In this document: one piece after another, positions 24,323 through 32,210 of the stretch
Numbering within the stretch: the first letter of the stretch is position 1
Layout of the letters: each line of letters starts with the position of its first letter
Position numbers and translations under genes: made by a program
The notes under the pieces: model-generated
The model's input: only the letters and a program-made list of their open reading frames with translations
The model's database searches: none
What the model was told of the DNA's origin: nothing
Source: JACKBJ01 sp964549495
Lineage (GTDB): Bacteria; Chloroflexota; Anaerolineae; Epilineales; Epilineaceae
Assembly (NCBI GenBank): GCA_964549495.1
Contig: CAZJWJ010000033.1
Location: 1-46,695, forward strand
Length of the DNA stretch: 46,695 bases
Reading direction: 5' to 3'

Positions 24323-25636
24323 TCAGGCTCGCTCGATGGCCGGCAGCACCGTTCCGCGCAGCTCGCCGAAGCCGATCCGGTAATGCGCGCCCCGGCATCC
24401 GCCGCGCATGATGACCCGGTCGCCGTCCTCCAGGAAGCGCCGCTCCTCGCCGTTGGGCAGCGTGATCGGCTGGCTGCCGCGCCAGGTGATCTCGAGCATG
24501 CTTCCGCGCGAGTCGGGCGTCGGCCCGCTGATGGTGCCCGATCCCAAGAGATCGCCGCTCTGCAGGTTGCAGCCGGCCACGGTGTGATGCGCCACCTGCT
24601 GGGCGAAGCTCCAGTACATGCGCTGGAAGTTGACCGAGCAGACGCGGTGCGGCGCGCTCAGCCGCTGGCTGTCGCGCATGGCCTGGCTCTGCAAGAGCAC
24701 CTCCAACTCGATGTCGAAGGCTTGCGGGCCGGTGGCCTGTAGGTAGGGCAGCGGGGCCGGCTGCTGCGCCGGGCCTTCGACCCGGAAGGGCTCCAGCGCG
24801 TCGATGCTGACGATCCACGGCGAGATGGAAGTGCCGAAGCTCTTGGCCAAGAAAGGCCCCAGAGGCTGGTATTCCCATTTCTGGATGTCGCGGGCGCTCC
24901 AGTCGTTGACCAGGACCAGGCCGAAGACGTGGTCCAGGGCCGCATCGACGTCGACCGGCTGGCCCAGGGCATTGCCCTGGCCGATGAAGGCGCCCATCTC
25001 CAACTCGAAGTCCAGCAGCTTGCAGGGGCCGAAGCTGGGCCGGTCGGCATCGTCGGCCTTGGTCTGACCCCAGGGGCGGTGCAGGTCCGTGCCGTCGATG
25101 ACCACCGAGCTGGCCCGACCGTGGTAGCCCACCGGCAGGTGGAGCCAGTTGGGCATGAGCGCGTTCTCGGCGCCCCGGAACATGGTGCCGACGTTGGTGG
25201 CGTGCTCGCGCGAGGCGTAGAAGTCGGTGTAGTCGCCGATGCGCGCCGGCATCTCCATGCGCACCGACTCCAGCCGCAAGAGGGCCTTCTCGCGCAGGGC
25301 ATCATCGTCCTGCAGGCGCGTGTTCTCCACATCCAGCAGGTCGGAGAGGCGCCGGCGCGTCTCGCGCCAGGCCTCGCGGCCGGCCGCCATGAAGTCGTTG
25401 AGCGACGGACGCGCGAAGAGCTCGCGGCCGCCGGCGCCGCTGCCTTCGAAGAGCCCGGCTGCGTCGAGCTGGGCCAGGTCGATCACCGTGTCGCCCAGAC
25501 GGCTGCAGACCCTGGCCGGCCCGCCGGCCAGCGGCCGACAGACCCCGAAGGGCAGGTTCTGGATGGGAAAGTCGGTCTCGTGCGGGCTGGGGACGAAGCT
25601 CTGTCGCAGGGGATCGTGGCTCGAGTCGAGGGGCAT
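24323..25636 (-). CDS. fahA: Fumarylacetoacetase
   Basis: 437 aa from the ATG at 25636, with GGAG 10 nt upstream; an ATG at 25645 has its GGAG directly abutting and is less likely. It cleaves 4-fumarylacetoacetate to fumarate and acetoacetate, the last step of tyrosine and phenylalanine breakdown. The N-terminal signature TDFPIQNLPFGV and the core signature DWSARDIQKWEYQPLGPF (around residue 240) are present, along with the metal-site strand LLDFELEMGAFIG. Full length for the family. No homogentisate dioxygenase or HPPD is in the window. Confidence 0.95.
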   Translation of the reverse strand: MPLDSSHDPLRQSFVPSPHETDFPIQNLPFGVCRPLAGGPARVCSRLGDTVIDLAQLDAAGLFEGSGAGGRELFARPSLNDFMAAGREAWRETRRRLSDLLDVENTRLQDDDALREKALLRLESVRMEMPARIGDYTDFYASREHATNVGTMFRGAENALMPNWLHLPVGYHGRASSVVIDGTDLHRPWGQTKADDADRPSFGPCKLLDFELEMGAFIGQGNALGQPVDVDAALDHVFGLVLVNDWSARDIQKWEYQPLGPFLAKSFGTSISPWIVSIDALEPFRVEGPAQQPAPLPYLQATGPQAFDIELEVLLQSQAMRDSQRLSAPHRVCSVNFQRMYWSFAQQVAHHTVAGCNLQSGDLLGSGTISGPTPDSRGSMLEITWRGSQPITLPNGEERRFLEDGDRVIMRGGCRGAHYRIGFGELRGTVLPAIERA

Positions 25637-25730
25637 GCGGAGCATCTCCGAGTCGTGTTTCGGCCCGCCGGGCTGACGGGCCAGTCCGCAATCCTATGCC
25701 GGCCGCCCGGCGCCGGCAAGGGTCGATTTG

Positions 25731-25759
25731 TTGCCCGGGCCCTGCCGCTGGCCTACCAT
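25731..25759 (+). promoter_or_regulatory. Candidate purF promoter
   Basis: TTGCCC (25731-25736), 17-nt spacer, TACCAT (25754-25759), about 33 nt of leader to the ATG at 25799. Confidence 0.5.
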
Positions 25760-25798
25760 CTGGACGAGTCGGACGATCGGCAAGAGGGAGAGCGATCG

Positions 25799-27241
25799 AT
25801 GTGCGGCGTATTCGGCATCTTCTCGAGCGGTGACGATGTCCTCCAGGACGTGGTCAACGGACTCTTTCAGATGCAGCATCGAGGGCAGGATGCCTGTGGC
25901 ATCGCCATCTCGGATGGCGAGCGTCTGCGGCTGCACAAGGGCATGGGCTATGTCCGTGAGGTCTTCGACAAGCGGCCGGCGCCCGACTTCGCCGGCACCC
26001 TGGCCATCGGCCACGTCCGCTATCCCACCCAGGGTGCCAACGAGACCCTGAGCGCCCAGCCCCACGAAGTGCACACCCTGGCCGGCTCGGTGATGGCGCT
26101 CTGCTCCAACGGCGATCTGACGAACTACTGGCCCGCTCGCGCGACTTTGGAGGCCGAGGGCATCGAGTTCGTCAGCGACAACGATGGCGAGCTGCTGGTC
26201 AAGCACCTCGCACACCATCACCTGCAGGTCGGGCTGAGCCTGATCGAGGCCATCCGGCGCCTGCAGAGCGAGGTGCACGGTGCCTACAGTGCCTGCCTGC
26301 TCACCCGCGACAGCCTGGTCACCTTCCGCGATGTGCACGCCATTCGGCCCTTGGCCATCGGCGGCGGCGCCGGCAAGTGGGTGGTGGCCAGCGAGACCAA
26401 TGCCCTGGACATCAACCGGGTCGATTTGATCGCCGAGGTCGAGGCCGGCGAGATCGTCGAGATCGGCGGCGAAGGGCTCCGGCGACATCCCCACCCGGAC
26501 CTGCTCGAGCTGCGCGGTGGCCGGCCGAGCCCGGCCCATTGCAGCTTCGAGCATATCTACTTCAGCCGCCCGGACTCCATCGTCTTCGGCGAGCGCAGCT
26601 ACGACGTGCGCAAGCGCTTCGGTGCCTGGCTGGCCGAGAACGACCAGGTCCAGGGCGACGTGGTCGTGCCGGTGCCCGACTCCTCCAATGCGGTCGCCCT
26701 GGGCTACGCGCAGGCTTCGGACCTGCCCTTCGAGTTCGGTCTGATGCGCAACCACTACGTCGGCCGGACCTTCATCAGCCCCGAGCAGCGCTTGCGCGAC
26801 GACAAGGTCAAGCTCAAGTTCAACCCCCTGCGCAGCGTCTTCAAGGACAAGCGCGTGATCCTGGTCGACGACTCGATCGTGCGCGGCACCACGTCGCGCA
26901 AGCTGGTCCGCATGGTGCGCGCGGCCGGCGCGGCCGAGGTGCACCTGCGCATCGGCAGCCCCGTCACCCGCTTTTCCTGCTACTACGGCGTCGACACACC
27001 GTCCAGCGAGGAGCTGATCGGCGCCCGTCTGGAGGTCGAGGTGATCCGCGAGCACCTGACGGCCGACAGCCTGATGTATATGAGCCTGGAGGGGCTGCGC
27101 GACTGTCTGGGCGGCGGCGACCGCTTCTGCATGGCCTGCTTCGACGGCAGATATCCGGTGGCCGTGCCCGAGGACAAGCACAGCCTGGGCATGCCGGCGC
27201 CGGTGGAGTTGGCAGTCGAGGCGGGCACGGAACCGGCCTGA
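25799..27241 (+). CDS. purF: Amidophosphoribosyltransferase
   Basis: 480 aa from the ATG at 25799 (MCGVFGIFSS). The much longer upstream open frame is a shadow of fahA. First committed step of purine synthesis: PRPP plus glutamine gives phosphoribosylamine. The Ntn nucleophile is Cys2 directly after Met, with no propeptide. The PRPP loop is VILVDDSIVRGTTSRK (around residue 355). Cysteines in AHCSFEH, RFSCYYG and FCMAC match the four ligands of the iron-sulfur type of the enzyme. It stands alone, convergent with the next gene (9 bp between stops). Confidence 0.97.
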   Translation: MCGVFGIFSSGDDVLQDVVNGLFQMQHRGQDACGIAISDGERLRLHKGMGYVREVFDKRPAPDFAGTLAIGHVRYPTQGANETLSAQPHEVHTLAGSVMALCSNGDLTNYWPARATLEAEGIEFVSDNDGELLVKHLAHHHLQVGLSLIEAIRRLQSEVHGAYSACLLTRDSLVTFRDVHAIRPLAIGGGAGKWVVASETNALDINRVDLIAEVEAGEIVEIGGEGLRRHPHPDLLELRGGRPSPAHCSFEHIYFSRPDSIVFGERSYDVRKRFGAWLAENDQVQGDVVVPVPDSSNAVALGYAQASDLPFEFGLMRNHYVGRTFISPEQRLRDDKVKLKFNPLRSVFKDKRVILVDDSIVRGTTSRKLVRMVRAAGAAEVHLRIGSPVTRFSCYYGVDTPSSEELIGARLEVEVIREHLTADSLMYMSLEGLRDCLGGGDRFCMACFDGRYPVAVPEDKHSLGMPAPVELAVEAGTEPA

Positions 27242-27250
27242 GGCCCTGCT

Positions 27251-29866
27251 TCAAGCTGTCGGTTCTGCCGCTTGGATCGCCGTGGCCGGCGGCTCGCGCT
27301 CGATCCAGCCCGCCGGCGCCCGATCCCACAGCTCGCGCAGCCGCTCCCGTCGCAAGCGGCCGCCCGCATCGCGCGGCAGCTTCTCGAGGAGGCGGATCTC
27401 GATCGGCCAGGCCCGCTCGGGCAGCCGCGATCGACAATGCGTCGCCACCGCGGCCAGATCGACCGGAAGGCCCGGACGAGCCTGAACGAGGGCCCGGACG
27501 CGCTGCCCGCCGGCCGGCCCGGGTACTGGTAGCAGCGCAGCGTCGCGTAACTCGCCGCGTTCCAGCAAGACCTCGATCACGTCGCGCGCGTAGACCCCTC
27601 CCCCGGCGGTCTGCAGCTGGTCCTCCGGGCCGCCGAGCAGACGGAAGAATCCGCTGGCGTCCATCTGCGCCAGGTCGCCGCTATCCAGCCAGCCGCCTCC
27701 GGCATCACACCCCCGCGCCTCTCGCTGCGCTCCCATTCGACTCGCGCCGTCCTGGGCAAGCCGCGACTCGCAAAGGCCTGCCACCTGCGGTCCGCGGAGC
27801 AACATCCGGCCGATCACGCCCGGCGCCAGGTCCCGGCCCCGATCGTCGACCACGCGCAGGTCGGTGTTGGGGAGCGGCAGGCCGATGCTGCCGCATCGCC
27901 GGCGTTCCGAGACCGGGTTGGCGTGTGTCAGGCCGCCGGCCGCGGTCCGGCCATAGGCCTCGACCAGCCGGATGCCGGCGATCCGTTCGAAGACCTCGGC
28001 CTGCTCGACCGGCATCGGCGCGCCGATGACGATGCAGGCCTTCACCCCTTGCAGAGCCGGAGGGATCGAGTCGGGGGCATCCAGCCAAGCGGAGTAGAGC
28101 GAGGGGGGACCGAAGATCAGGCTGGGCCGAGACCTGCGCGCCGCCCGCAGCAGGCTCTCCGGACGCAGATCGGCCGGCAGGATCAGGCTGCCCCCGATCA
28201 AGGTCGTCAAGCCGATGCCCAGCATCAGGCCGAAGCTCTGATCCAGGGGCAGCCCCGCCAGGACCCGCTCGCGTCCATCGCGCAGCTGGGGCAGCCAATG
28301 TCGCAGCTGGATGGCATTGGCCACAACTTGGGCATGGCTGAGGGCGACCGGCCCCGGTCGCGGCCCGCCCCCGAAGAGCATTACGGCCGGATCCTCGGGG
28401 CGGACCTCGATGCCCGGGTCGTCATCCTCGACATCGACCAACAGGGCATCGAGTCCGAGCGGGCCGCGCTCGATGTCGAGGGCATCGACGACCTCGAGCT
28501 CGGTCTCCCTTCGGTCGGGCGCGGGACCCTTGGAGGTCCCGGAGGCATCGGAGGCCTTGATGCCGCCGATGCCGATGCACTTCTGGAGGCCCGCCGACCG
28601 GGCCGCGCGCCAGGCCAGGGCATCGCCCGTCTCGGCGATCAGCGCCCGCGCTCCGGCGGCGCGAAGCCGCTCCGCGAGTTCCTCGACGCGATCTTCCTCG
28701 AGTTCATCCATGCCCAGCCCGCTGAAGGCGGCGACCGAGCCGGCCTTCAAGATCCCGAAGAGGACCATCGGCAAGGCCGGCCGGCCGGTCAGATGGACGG
28801 CCACCGGCGCCCCCCGGCCCAGGCCCATGCCGAAGAGGGCTCGCGCGAGCTGGTTGCCGCGCCGATCCAACTGCTCGTAGCTCTGGCCTCGGCTGCCGGT
28901 GATCTGGACCGCGATGTGGCGCGGGTGGCGGCGGCGGCTGCTGGACGAGAAGGCGTGCAGCGCTTGGTGGGGCAGGGGGACGGTGGGCGGGCAGCCGGCC
29001 GCGTACTGGCCCAACCAGGGCCGGCGAAGCGCCAGCATGGCGTCGATGGGCTCTTCCCGCCAGTTGCGGTCGGCGCCCGCCTGCAAAAAGCGCCGGATGG
29101 CGCGGGTGACCGCCTGGTGCCGTTCCAGCTGCACCTTGTGCTTGCTGCCTCCCACGTCCACCCGTTCGGCCCGAGGCAGGGCGCGCCACACGCGCTGGTA
29201 GACATCGCTCGGAAAGTAGCTGTCGCGCGCGCCTTGGATCAGCAAGGTCGGCAGCTCGAGCCGCGCCAGGAGCGCATCGCCCTGCCAGCGCCGCATGTTG
29301 CCCAGCATCATGCGCTTGAGCACGTGGGGCGCGGCATTCCAGCGCGGGCGCCAGCGCCAGAGCAGTCGATAGACCGCGGTCGGGACGCGCGAGAGCAGGC
29401 CCACGCTGCGCGGTAGCGGAAAGGCGGCCGGCGTGGCGACCAGGATCAGGCGCTCGAGGCGCTCGGGATGCCGGTCGGCGAACTCCAAGGCCACCGCGCC
29501 GCCAAAGGAATGGCCGGCCAGCACGAAGCGCTCCGGCAGCTCCAGCACATCGGCGATCTGAAGCAGGTCGGTGACCAGCTCGTCCATGCTGTAGCGCGAA
29601 TAGGGCGCATCGCTCTGGCCGTGGCCCCGCAGGTCGGGCGCTACCACCCGGTAGTGGGCCGAGAGCGCGGTGATCTGATGCTCCCAGGTCTCGGCGCAGC
29701 CCGCGTAGCCATGCTGCAGCAGGATGGTCTGCGCCACCCCTTCGGGGCGCATGTCGATGACGCTGAGCTCGGCCCCCGGCAGGCCGGCGATGGGCACCCG
29801 CCGACGATAGAGGTCGAAGTCCAGGGACAGCGCCCGCCGCTCGAAACCGCGAATCCGATCCGACAT
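27251..29866 (-). CDS. Alpha/beta hydrolase fused to a degenerate AMP-binding (adenylation) domain
   Basis: 871 aa from the ATG at 29866; another ATG at 29887 is possible. Residues 1-270 are an alpha/beta hydrolase with an intact triad: Ser120 in GHSFGG, Asp215 in GARDSYFP, His243 in SKHKVQLERH. From about 300 to the end the sequence follows an acyl-CoA synthetase/adenylation fold (EQLDRRGNQLARAL, LAGLPLDQSFGLMLG, GSIGLPLPNTDLRVVDDRG, GWLDSGDLAQMDASGFF). The ATP-handling motifs are eroded: the P-loop is FGGGPRPGPVALSH (498-511) with no Lys, YGxTE reads YGRTAAGG, and the catalytic Lys loop reads PRDAGGRLRR. The hydrolase is probably active on an ester, thioester or lactone; the second half may be a binding or pseudoenzyme domain. 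OleBC-type fusions have this order but use a nucleophile Asp and an intact ligase. Confidence 0.85.
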   Translation of the reverse strand: MSDRIRGFERRALSLDFDLYRRRVPIAGLPGAELSVIDMRPEGVAQTILLQHGYAGCAETWEHQITALSAHYRVVAPDLRGHGQSDAPYSRYSMDELVTDLLQIADVLELPERFVLAGHSFGGAVALEFADRHPERLERLILVATPAAFPLPRSVGLLSRVPTAVYRLLWRWRPRWNAAPHVLKRMMLGNMRRWQGDALLARLELPTLLIQGARDSYFPSDVYQRVWRALPRAERVDVGGSKHKVQLERHQAVTRAIRRFLQAGADRNWREEPIDAMLALRRPWLGQYAAGCPPTVPLPHQALHAFSSSSRRRHPRHIAVQITGSRGQSYEQLDRRGNQLARALFGMGLGRGAPVAVHLTGRPALPMVLFGILKAGSVAAFSGLGMDELEEDRVEELAERLRAAGARALIAETGDALAWRAARSAGLQKCIGIGGIKASDASGTSKGPAPDRRETELEVVDALDIERGPLGLDALLVDVEDDDPGIEVRPEDPAVMLFGGGPRPGPVALSHAQVVANAIQLRHWLPQLRDGRERVLAGLPLDQSFGLMLGIGLTTLIGGSLILPADLRPESLLRAARRSRPSLIFGPPSLYSAWLDAPDSIPPALQGVKACIVIGAPMPVEQAEVFERIAGIRLVEAYGRTAAGGLTHANPVSERRRCGSIGLPLPNTDLRVVDDRGRDLAPGVIGRMLLRGPQVAGLCESRLAQDGASRMGAQREARGCDAGGGWLDSGDLAQMDASGFFRLLGGPEDQLQTAGGGVYARDVIEVLLERGELRDAALLPVPGPAGGQRVRALVQARPGLPVDLAAVATHCRSRLPERAWPIEIRLLEKLPRDAGGRLRRERLRELWDRAPAGWIEREPPATAIQAAEPTA

Positions 29867-29872
29867 GACCGC

Positions 29873-29879
29873 TATGATA
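29873..29879. promoter_or_regulatory. Shared divergent -10 element (leaderless type on both strands)
   Basis: TATGAT reads forward at 29873-29878 and TATCAT reads on the minus strand at 29879-29874. Each ends exactly 7 nt from an ATG: 29886 (+) and 29866 (-). No clear -35 or Shine-Dalgarno serves either gene. Both messages could begin at their start codons. Confidence 0.5.
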
Positions 29880-29885
29880 GAAGGC

Positions 29886-30095
29886 ATGCACGACCACGGC
29901 GAGATCGAAACCTACTTCTCCTGTCCCTACTGCGGCGAGCAGATCTCGATGCTGCTCGACCTAACGGCCGGCGGCCAGTCCTATATCGAGGACTGTGAGG
30001 TCTGCTGCCAGCCCATCCGGCTGCGCTATGCGCTCGAAGTCGGCTCTTCCGGCCTGCCCGAGATCGCTTGGCTGGAGGCCGAGCCTGCTCAGTAG
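29886..30095 (+). CDS. CPXCG-motif cysteine-rich zinc-ribbon protein
   Basis: 69 aa from the ATG at 29886; ATGs at 29874 and 29865 lie inside or before the -10 element. Two metal-binding pairs are seen, CPYCG and CEVCCQP, around the conserved YIEDCEVCCQPI block, matching the small CPXCG family found widely in bacteria. Function unknown; zinc binding is likely. Confidence 0.85.
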   Translation: MHDHGEIETYFSCPYCGEQISMLLDLTAGGQSYIEDCEVCCQPIRLRYALEVGSSGLPEIAWLEAEPAQ

Positions 30096-30110
30096 ATGGG
30101 ACCCGACTTA

Positions 30111-30125
30111 CGGCAGCCTCTGCCG
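30111..30125. terminator. Short hairpin after the zinc-ribbon gene
   Basis: CGGCAG-CCT-CTGCCG, a perfect 6-bp stem with a 3-nt loop, 16 nt after the stop at 30095. No T-run; weak terminator candidate. Confidence 0.3.
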
Positions 30126-30178
30126 ACGACCCTTCGTGTAGTCACAGAGACTATGCTCACGATGACAAGGAGCTGACC

Positions 30179-30268
30179 ATGCGTCGATCGATCGGTCCCC
30201 GACTGGCACTTGCGCTCATGATCGGGGGTTTGCTGGCACTGCTGGCGGTCATGAGCATGCTCGGCTGA
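30179..30268 (+). CDS. Small single-helix membrane peptide
   Basis: 29 codons (MRRSIGPRLALALMIGGLLA and following) with an AAGGAG 6 nt before the ATG. Three basic residues at the start and a hydrophobic stretch to the end give a textbook single membrane helix, N-in. The strong ribosome binding site and composition argue that it is translated. No homologue recognised. It sits upstream of a secreted protein gene whose start has a similar ACAAGGAG context. Confidence 0.5.
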   Translation: MRRSIGPRLALALMIGGLLALLAVMSMLG

Positions 30269-30376
30269 CGGCACGTCCTGTCCTTGGGACTGTGACGAAA
30301 GCCATACTCGGCCCGTGGCCCCTGCCATGGACGGGGAACCGACGCCGCCCCCAAGATGGTGGACAAGATGATCGTG

Positions 30377-30398
30377 GGTCGGCGAGGGGACGCCGACC
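30377..30398 (+). promoter_or_regulatory. Leader hairpin upstream of the secreted protein gene
   Basis: GGTCGGCG-AGGGGA-CGCCGACC is a perfect 8-bp stem with a purine-rich loop, 9 nt before the AAGGAG of the gene at 30420. The gap 30269-30419 has further short GC-rich pairings and GACGAAAGCC at 30291-30300. No known riboswitch class fits. Confidence 0.35.
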
Positions 30399-30419
30399 TC
30401 GAGACACAAGGAGTTAGCG

Positions 30420-30947
30420 ATGAACATCCATTGGTCCCCCTGTCGGAAGATCCTGTCCATCCTCGCGCTGTCCCTGTCCTTGGCCCTGCTGCCGATCCTG
30501 GTCTCCAGCGCCTTCGCGCAGGGCGATCCCGGGAGCGAGGGTCCCGCGCTCCGGCGCCACCTGGCCCGGGTCACCGCCAACCTCCACCTGATCAACATGC
30601 TGCCCGAGGGTCAAGAGATCGAGGAGATCTACTTCGATCGGGCCGAGCTGGATCTCGAGGAGGCTCTGGAACGCGGTGACGGTGAACGCGTGTTGTGGTT
30701 CGCGCCCGTCCCGATGATCGGTCGGCGACTGCCGCCGCGGGCCGTGGCCAAGCTGCTCGTGGTCGGACCGGGCGTCCGCGCCCAAGCCATGCTTCGATTG
30801 AAGGTCGGCCAGGACTACTGCGTGTTCGTCTTCGAGGACGATCGGGGCCGGCAGCAGCTGGACGCGAAATGGCAGGGCCCCGAGAAGCACGAGCGAACTC
30901 TCGAGAAGCAATGCGAGCGGCTCGCCCCGGACTATGACAACGGATGA
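30420..30947 (+). CDS. Secreted protein of unknown function
   Basis: 175 aa with AAGGAG 6 nt upstream. A clear signal peptide ends near residue 34 (SSAFAQ). The mature part is a charged alpha/beta domain of about 140 residues with two Cys (DYCVFVFEDD and EKQCERL), which could form a disulfide. No family recognised. Convergent with rpiA, 28 bp between stops. Confidence 0.75.
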   Translation: MNIHWSPCRKILSILALSLSLALLPILVSSAFAQGDPGSEGPALRRHLARVTANLHLINMLPEGQEIEEIYFDRAELDLEEALERGDGERVLWFAPVPMIGRRLPPRAVAKLLVVGPGVRAQAMLRLKVGQDYCVFVFEDDRGRQQLDAKWQGPEKHERTLEKQCERLAPDYDNG

Positions 30948-30975
30948 TCGGTCAGCCGGGCCGGCCGGCGACCCG

Positions 30976-31677
30976 TCAGCCGCGGCGCAGGACCTGAAGT
31001 CCTCGCTCACCGGCGACGAAGACCCGCTCGGTCCGGCCGAGGAAGAGCCCACAATCGACGATCCCGGGCTGCATCGCAAGGCTGTGCTCGATGCGCTCGG
31101 GATCGTCGATGCCGTCGCCGAAGCGGCAGTCCAAGAGATAGAGTCCGTCGTCGGTCACGACGATCTCCCCGTCCACTCCGCGCCGCAGTTCCGGCTCCGC
31201 GCCCAGACCGGCCAGAAAGGGCAGTTGGCTCTGCCAGCCGAAGGGCACGACCGCCACCGGCAGCGGCGCGCGGCTGCCCAGACGCTCGACCAGCTTGCCC
31301 TCGTCGACGACGATGTGCAGCCGCTCGGAGGCCGCCGCGACGATCTTCTCCCGCAGCAGCGCCGCGCCGAGGCCCTTGATCAGGTCCAGTTCGGGCGAGA
31401 CCTCGTCCGCGCCGTCGATGCACAGATCCAAGCGCGGCTGCTCGGCCAGGGTGGCTAGCGGGATCTTCAGCCGGCCGGCCAGCTCCGCCGTCGCCTCGCT
31501 GGTCGGCACCCCGACGATGTCCGTCAGGCTTCCTGCGGCCAGCTCGCGCCCGATGGCCTCGATCGTATAGCGCACGGTCGAGCCCGTGCCGAGTCCCAGA
31601 CGCATCCCCGACTCGACCTGCTCGGCCGCGGCCTCGCCGGCCTCACGCTTCAGCGCTTCCATGTCCCCAGTGCTCAT
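30976..31677 (-). CDS. rpiA: Ribose-5-phosphate isomerase A
   Basis: 233 aa from the ATG at 31677, which gives the standard length; a longer in-frame start at 31776 adds 33 atypical Arg-rich residues. It interconverts ribose 5-phosphate and ribulose 5-phosphate. Motifs: GLGTGSTV (phosphate loop), DGADEV (catalytic Asp), KGLGAALLREK. Divergent from the zincin gene. Confidence 0.95.
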   Translation of the reverse strand: MSTGDMEALKREAGEAAAEQVESGMRLGLGTGSTVRYTIEAIGRELAAGSLTDIVGVPTSEATAELAGRLKIPLATLAEQPRLDLCIDGADEVSPELDLIKGLGAALLREKIVAAASERLHIVVDEGKLVERLGSRAPLPVAVVPFGWQSQLPFLAGLGAEPELRRGVDGEIVVTDDGLYLLDCRFGDGIDDPERIEHSLAMQPGIVDCGLFLGRTERVFVAGERGLQVLRRG

Positions 31678-31783
31678 CGCATTCGATCCTCGCCTCCGAT
31701 CCTGCCTCGAAACGCTTCGACCGCGCGAGGATACACGAGGCGGATCGGCCTCGCCAGCGGGCGATACCCGATTCAAACTGGGC

Positions 31784-31789
31784 TATGAT
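31784..31789 (+). promoter_or_regulatory. Leaderless-type -10 element of the zincin-folP unit
   Basis: TATGAT followed by exactly 7 nt and the ATG at 31797; no Shine-Dalgarno. Same geometry as at 29873-29879 and 19775-19780. No clear -35. Confidence 0.5.
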
Positions 31790-31796
31790 TTCGGCC

Positions 31797-32210
31797 ATGA
31801 ACACTCGAGACGAGGCCCAGGCGCCAGACGGTCTCTGGATGGACTACGAGGACTTTGCAGACCTAGCCTTCGATGCCCTGGATTCGCTTCCGGACTGGGT
31901 CCACGCCTACCTGGTCAACGTCCAGGTGGTGGTCGAAGACTGGCCGACGGACGAACAGCTGCGAAGCGTGGGCATCGAGGACGAAGACGACACCCTGCTC
32001 GGCCTCTACGAAGGCATCCCGCAAACCGAGCGGACCAGCGACTACGGTTTGGTGCTGCCGGACAAGATCACCCTCTTCCGCGGGCCCATCCTCGAATTCT
32101 GCCAGGACCGAGACGAGGTTGCCTACGAAGTCCGCCACACGGTGGTTCACGAGCTGGCACATCACTTCGGCATCGACGACGACCGGCTCGAAGAGTTGGG
32201 CGCCTACTGA
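31797..32210 (+). CDS. Minimal zincin metallopeptidase-family protein
   Basis: 137 aa from the ATG at 31797. The C-terminal motif HELAHHFGIDDDRL gives HExxHxxGxxD with His118, Glu119, His122 and Asp128, the signature of the PF06262-type small zincins. The N-terminal half has the conserved LPDWVHAYLVNVQVVVEDWP and GLYEGIP segments. Cytoplasmic; substrate unknown. The stop overlaps the folP start by one base (TGATG). Confidence 0.9.
   Translation: MNTRDEAQAPDGLWMDYEDFADLAFDALDSLPDWVHAYLVNVQVVVEDWPTDEQLRSVGIEDEDDTLLGLYEGIPQTERTSDYGLVLPDKITLFRGPILEFCQDRDEVAYEVRHTVVHELAHHFGIDDDRLEELGAY

Noticed and set aside
27251..29866. OleBC fusion (olefin biosynthesis)
   Set aside because: The domain order matches, but the hydrolase nucleophile is Ser in GHSFGG rather than Asp, the ligase motifs are degenerate, and no oleA or oleD is adjacent.
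30285..30345. c-di-GMP-I (GEMM) riboswitch suggested by GACGAAAGCC
   Set aside because: The other conserved GEMM segments and the two-helix layout are not found.
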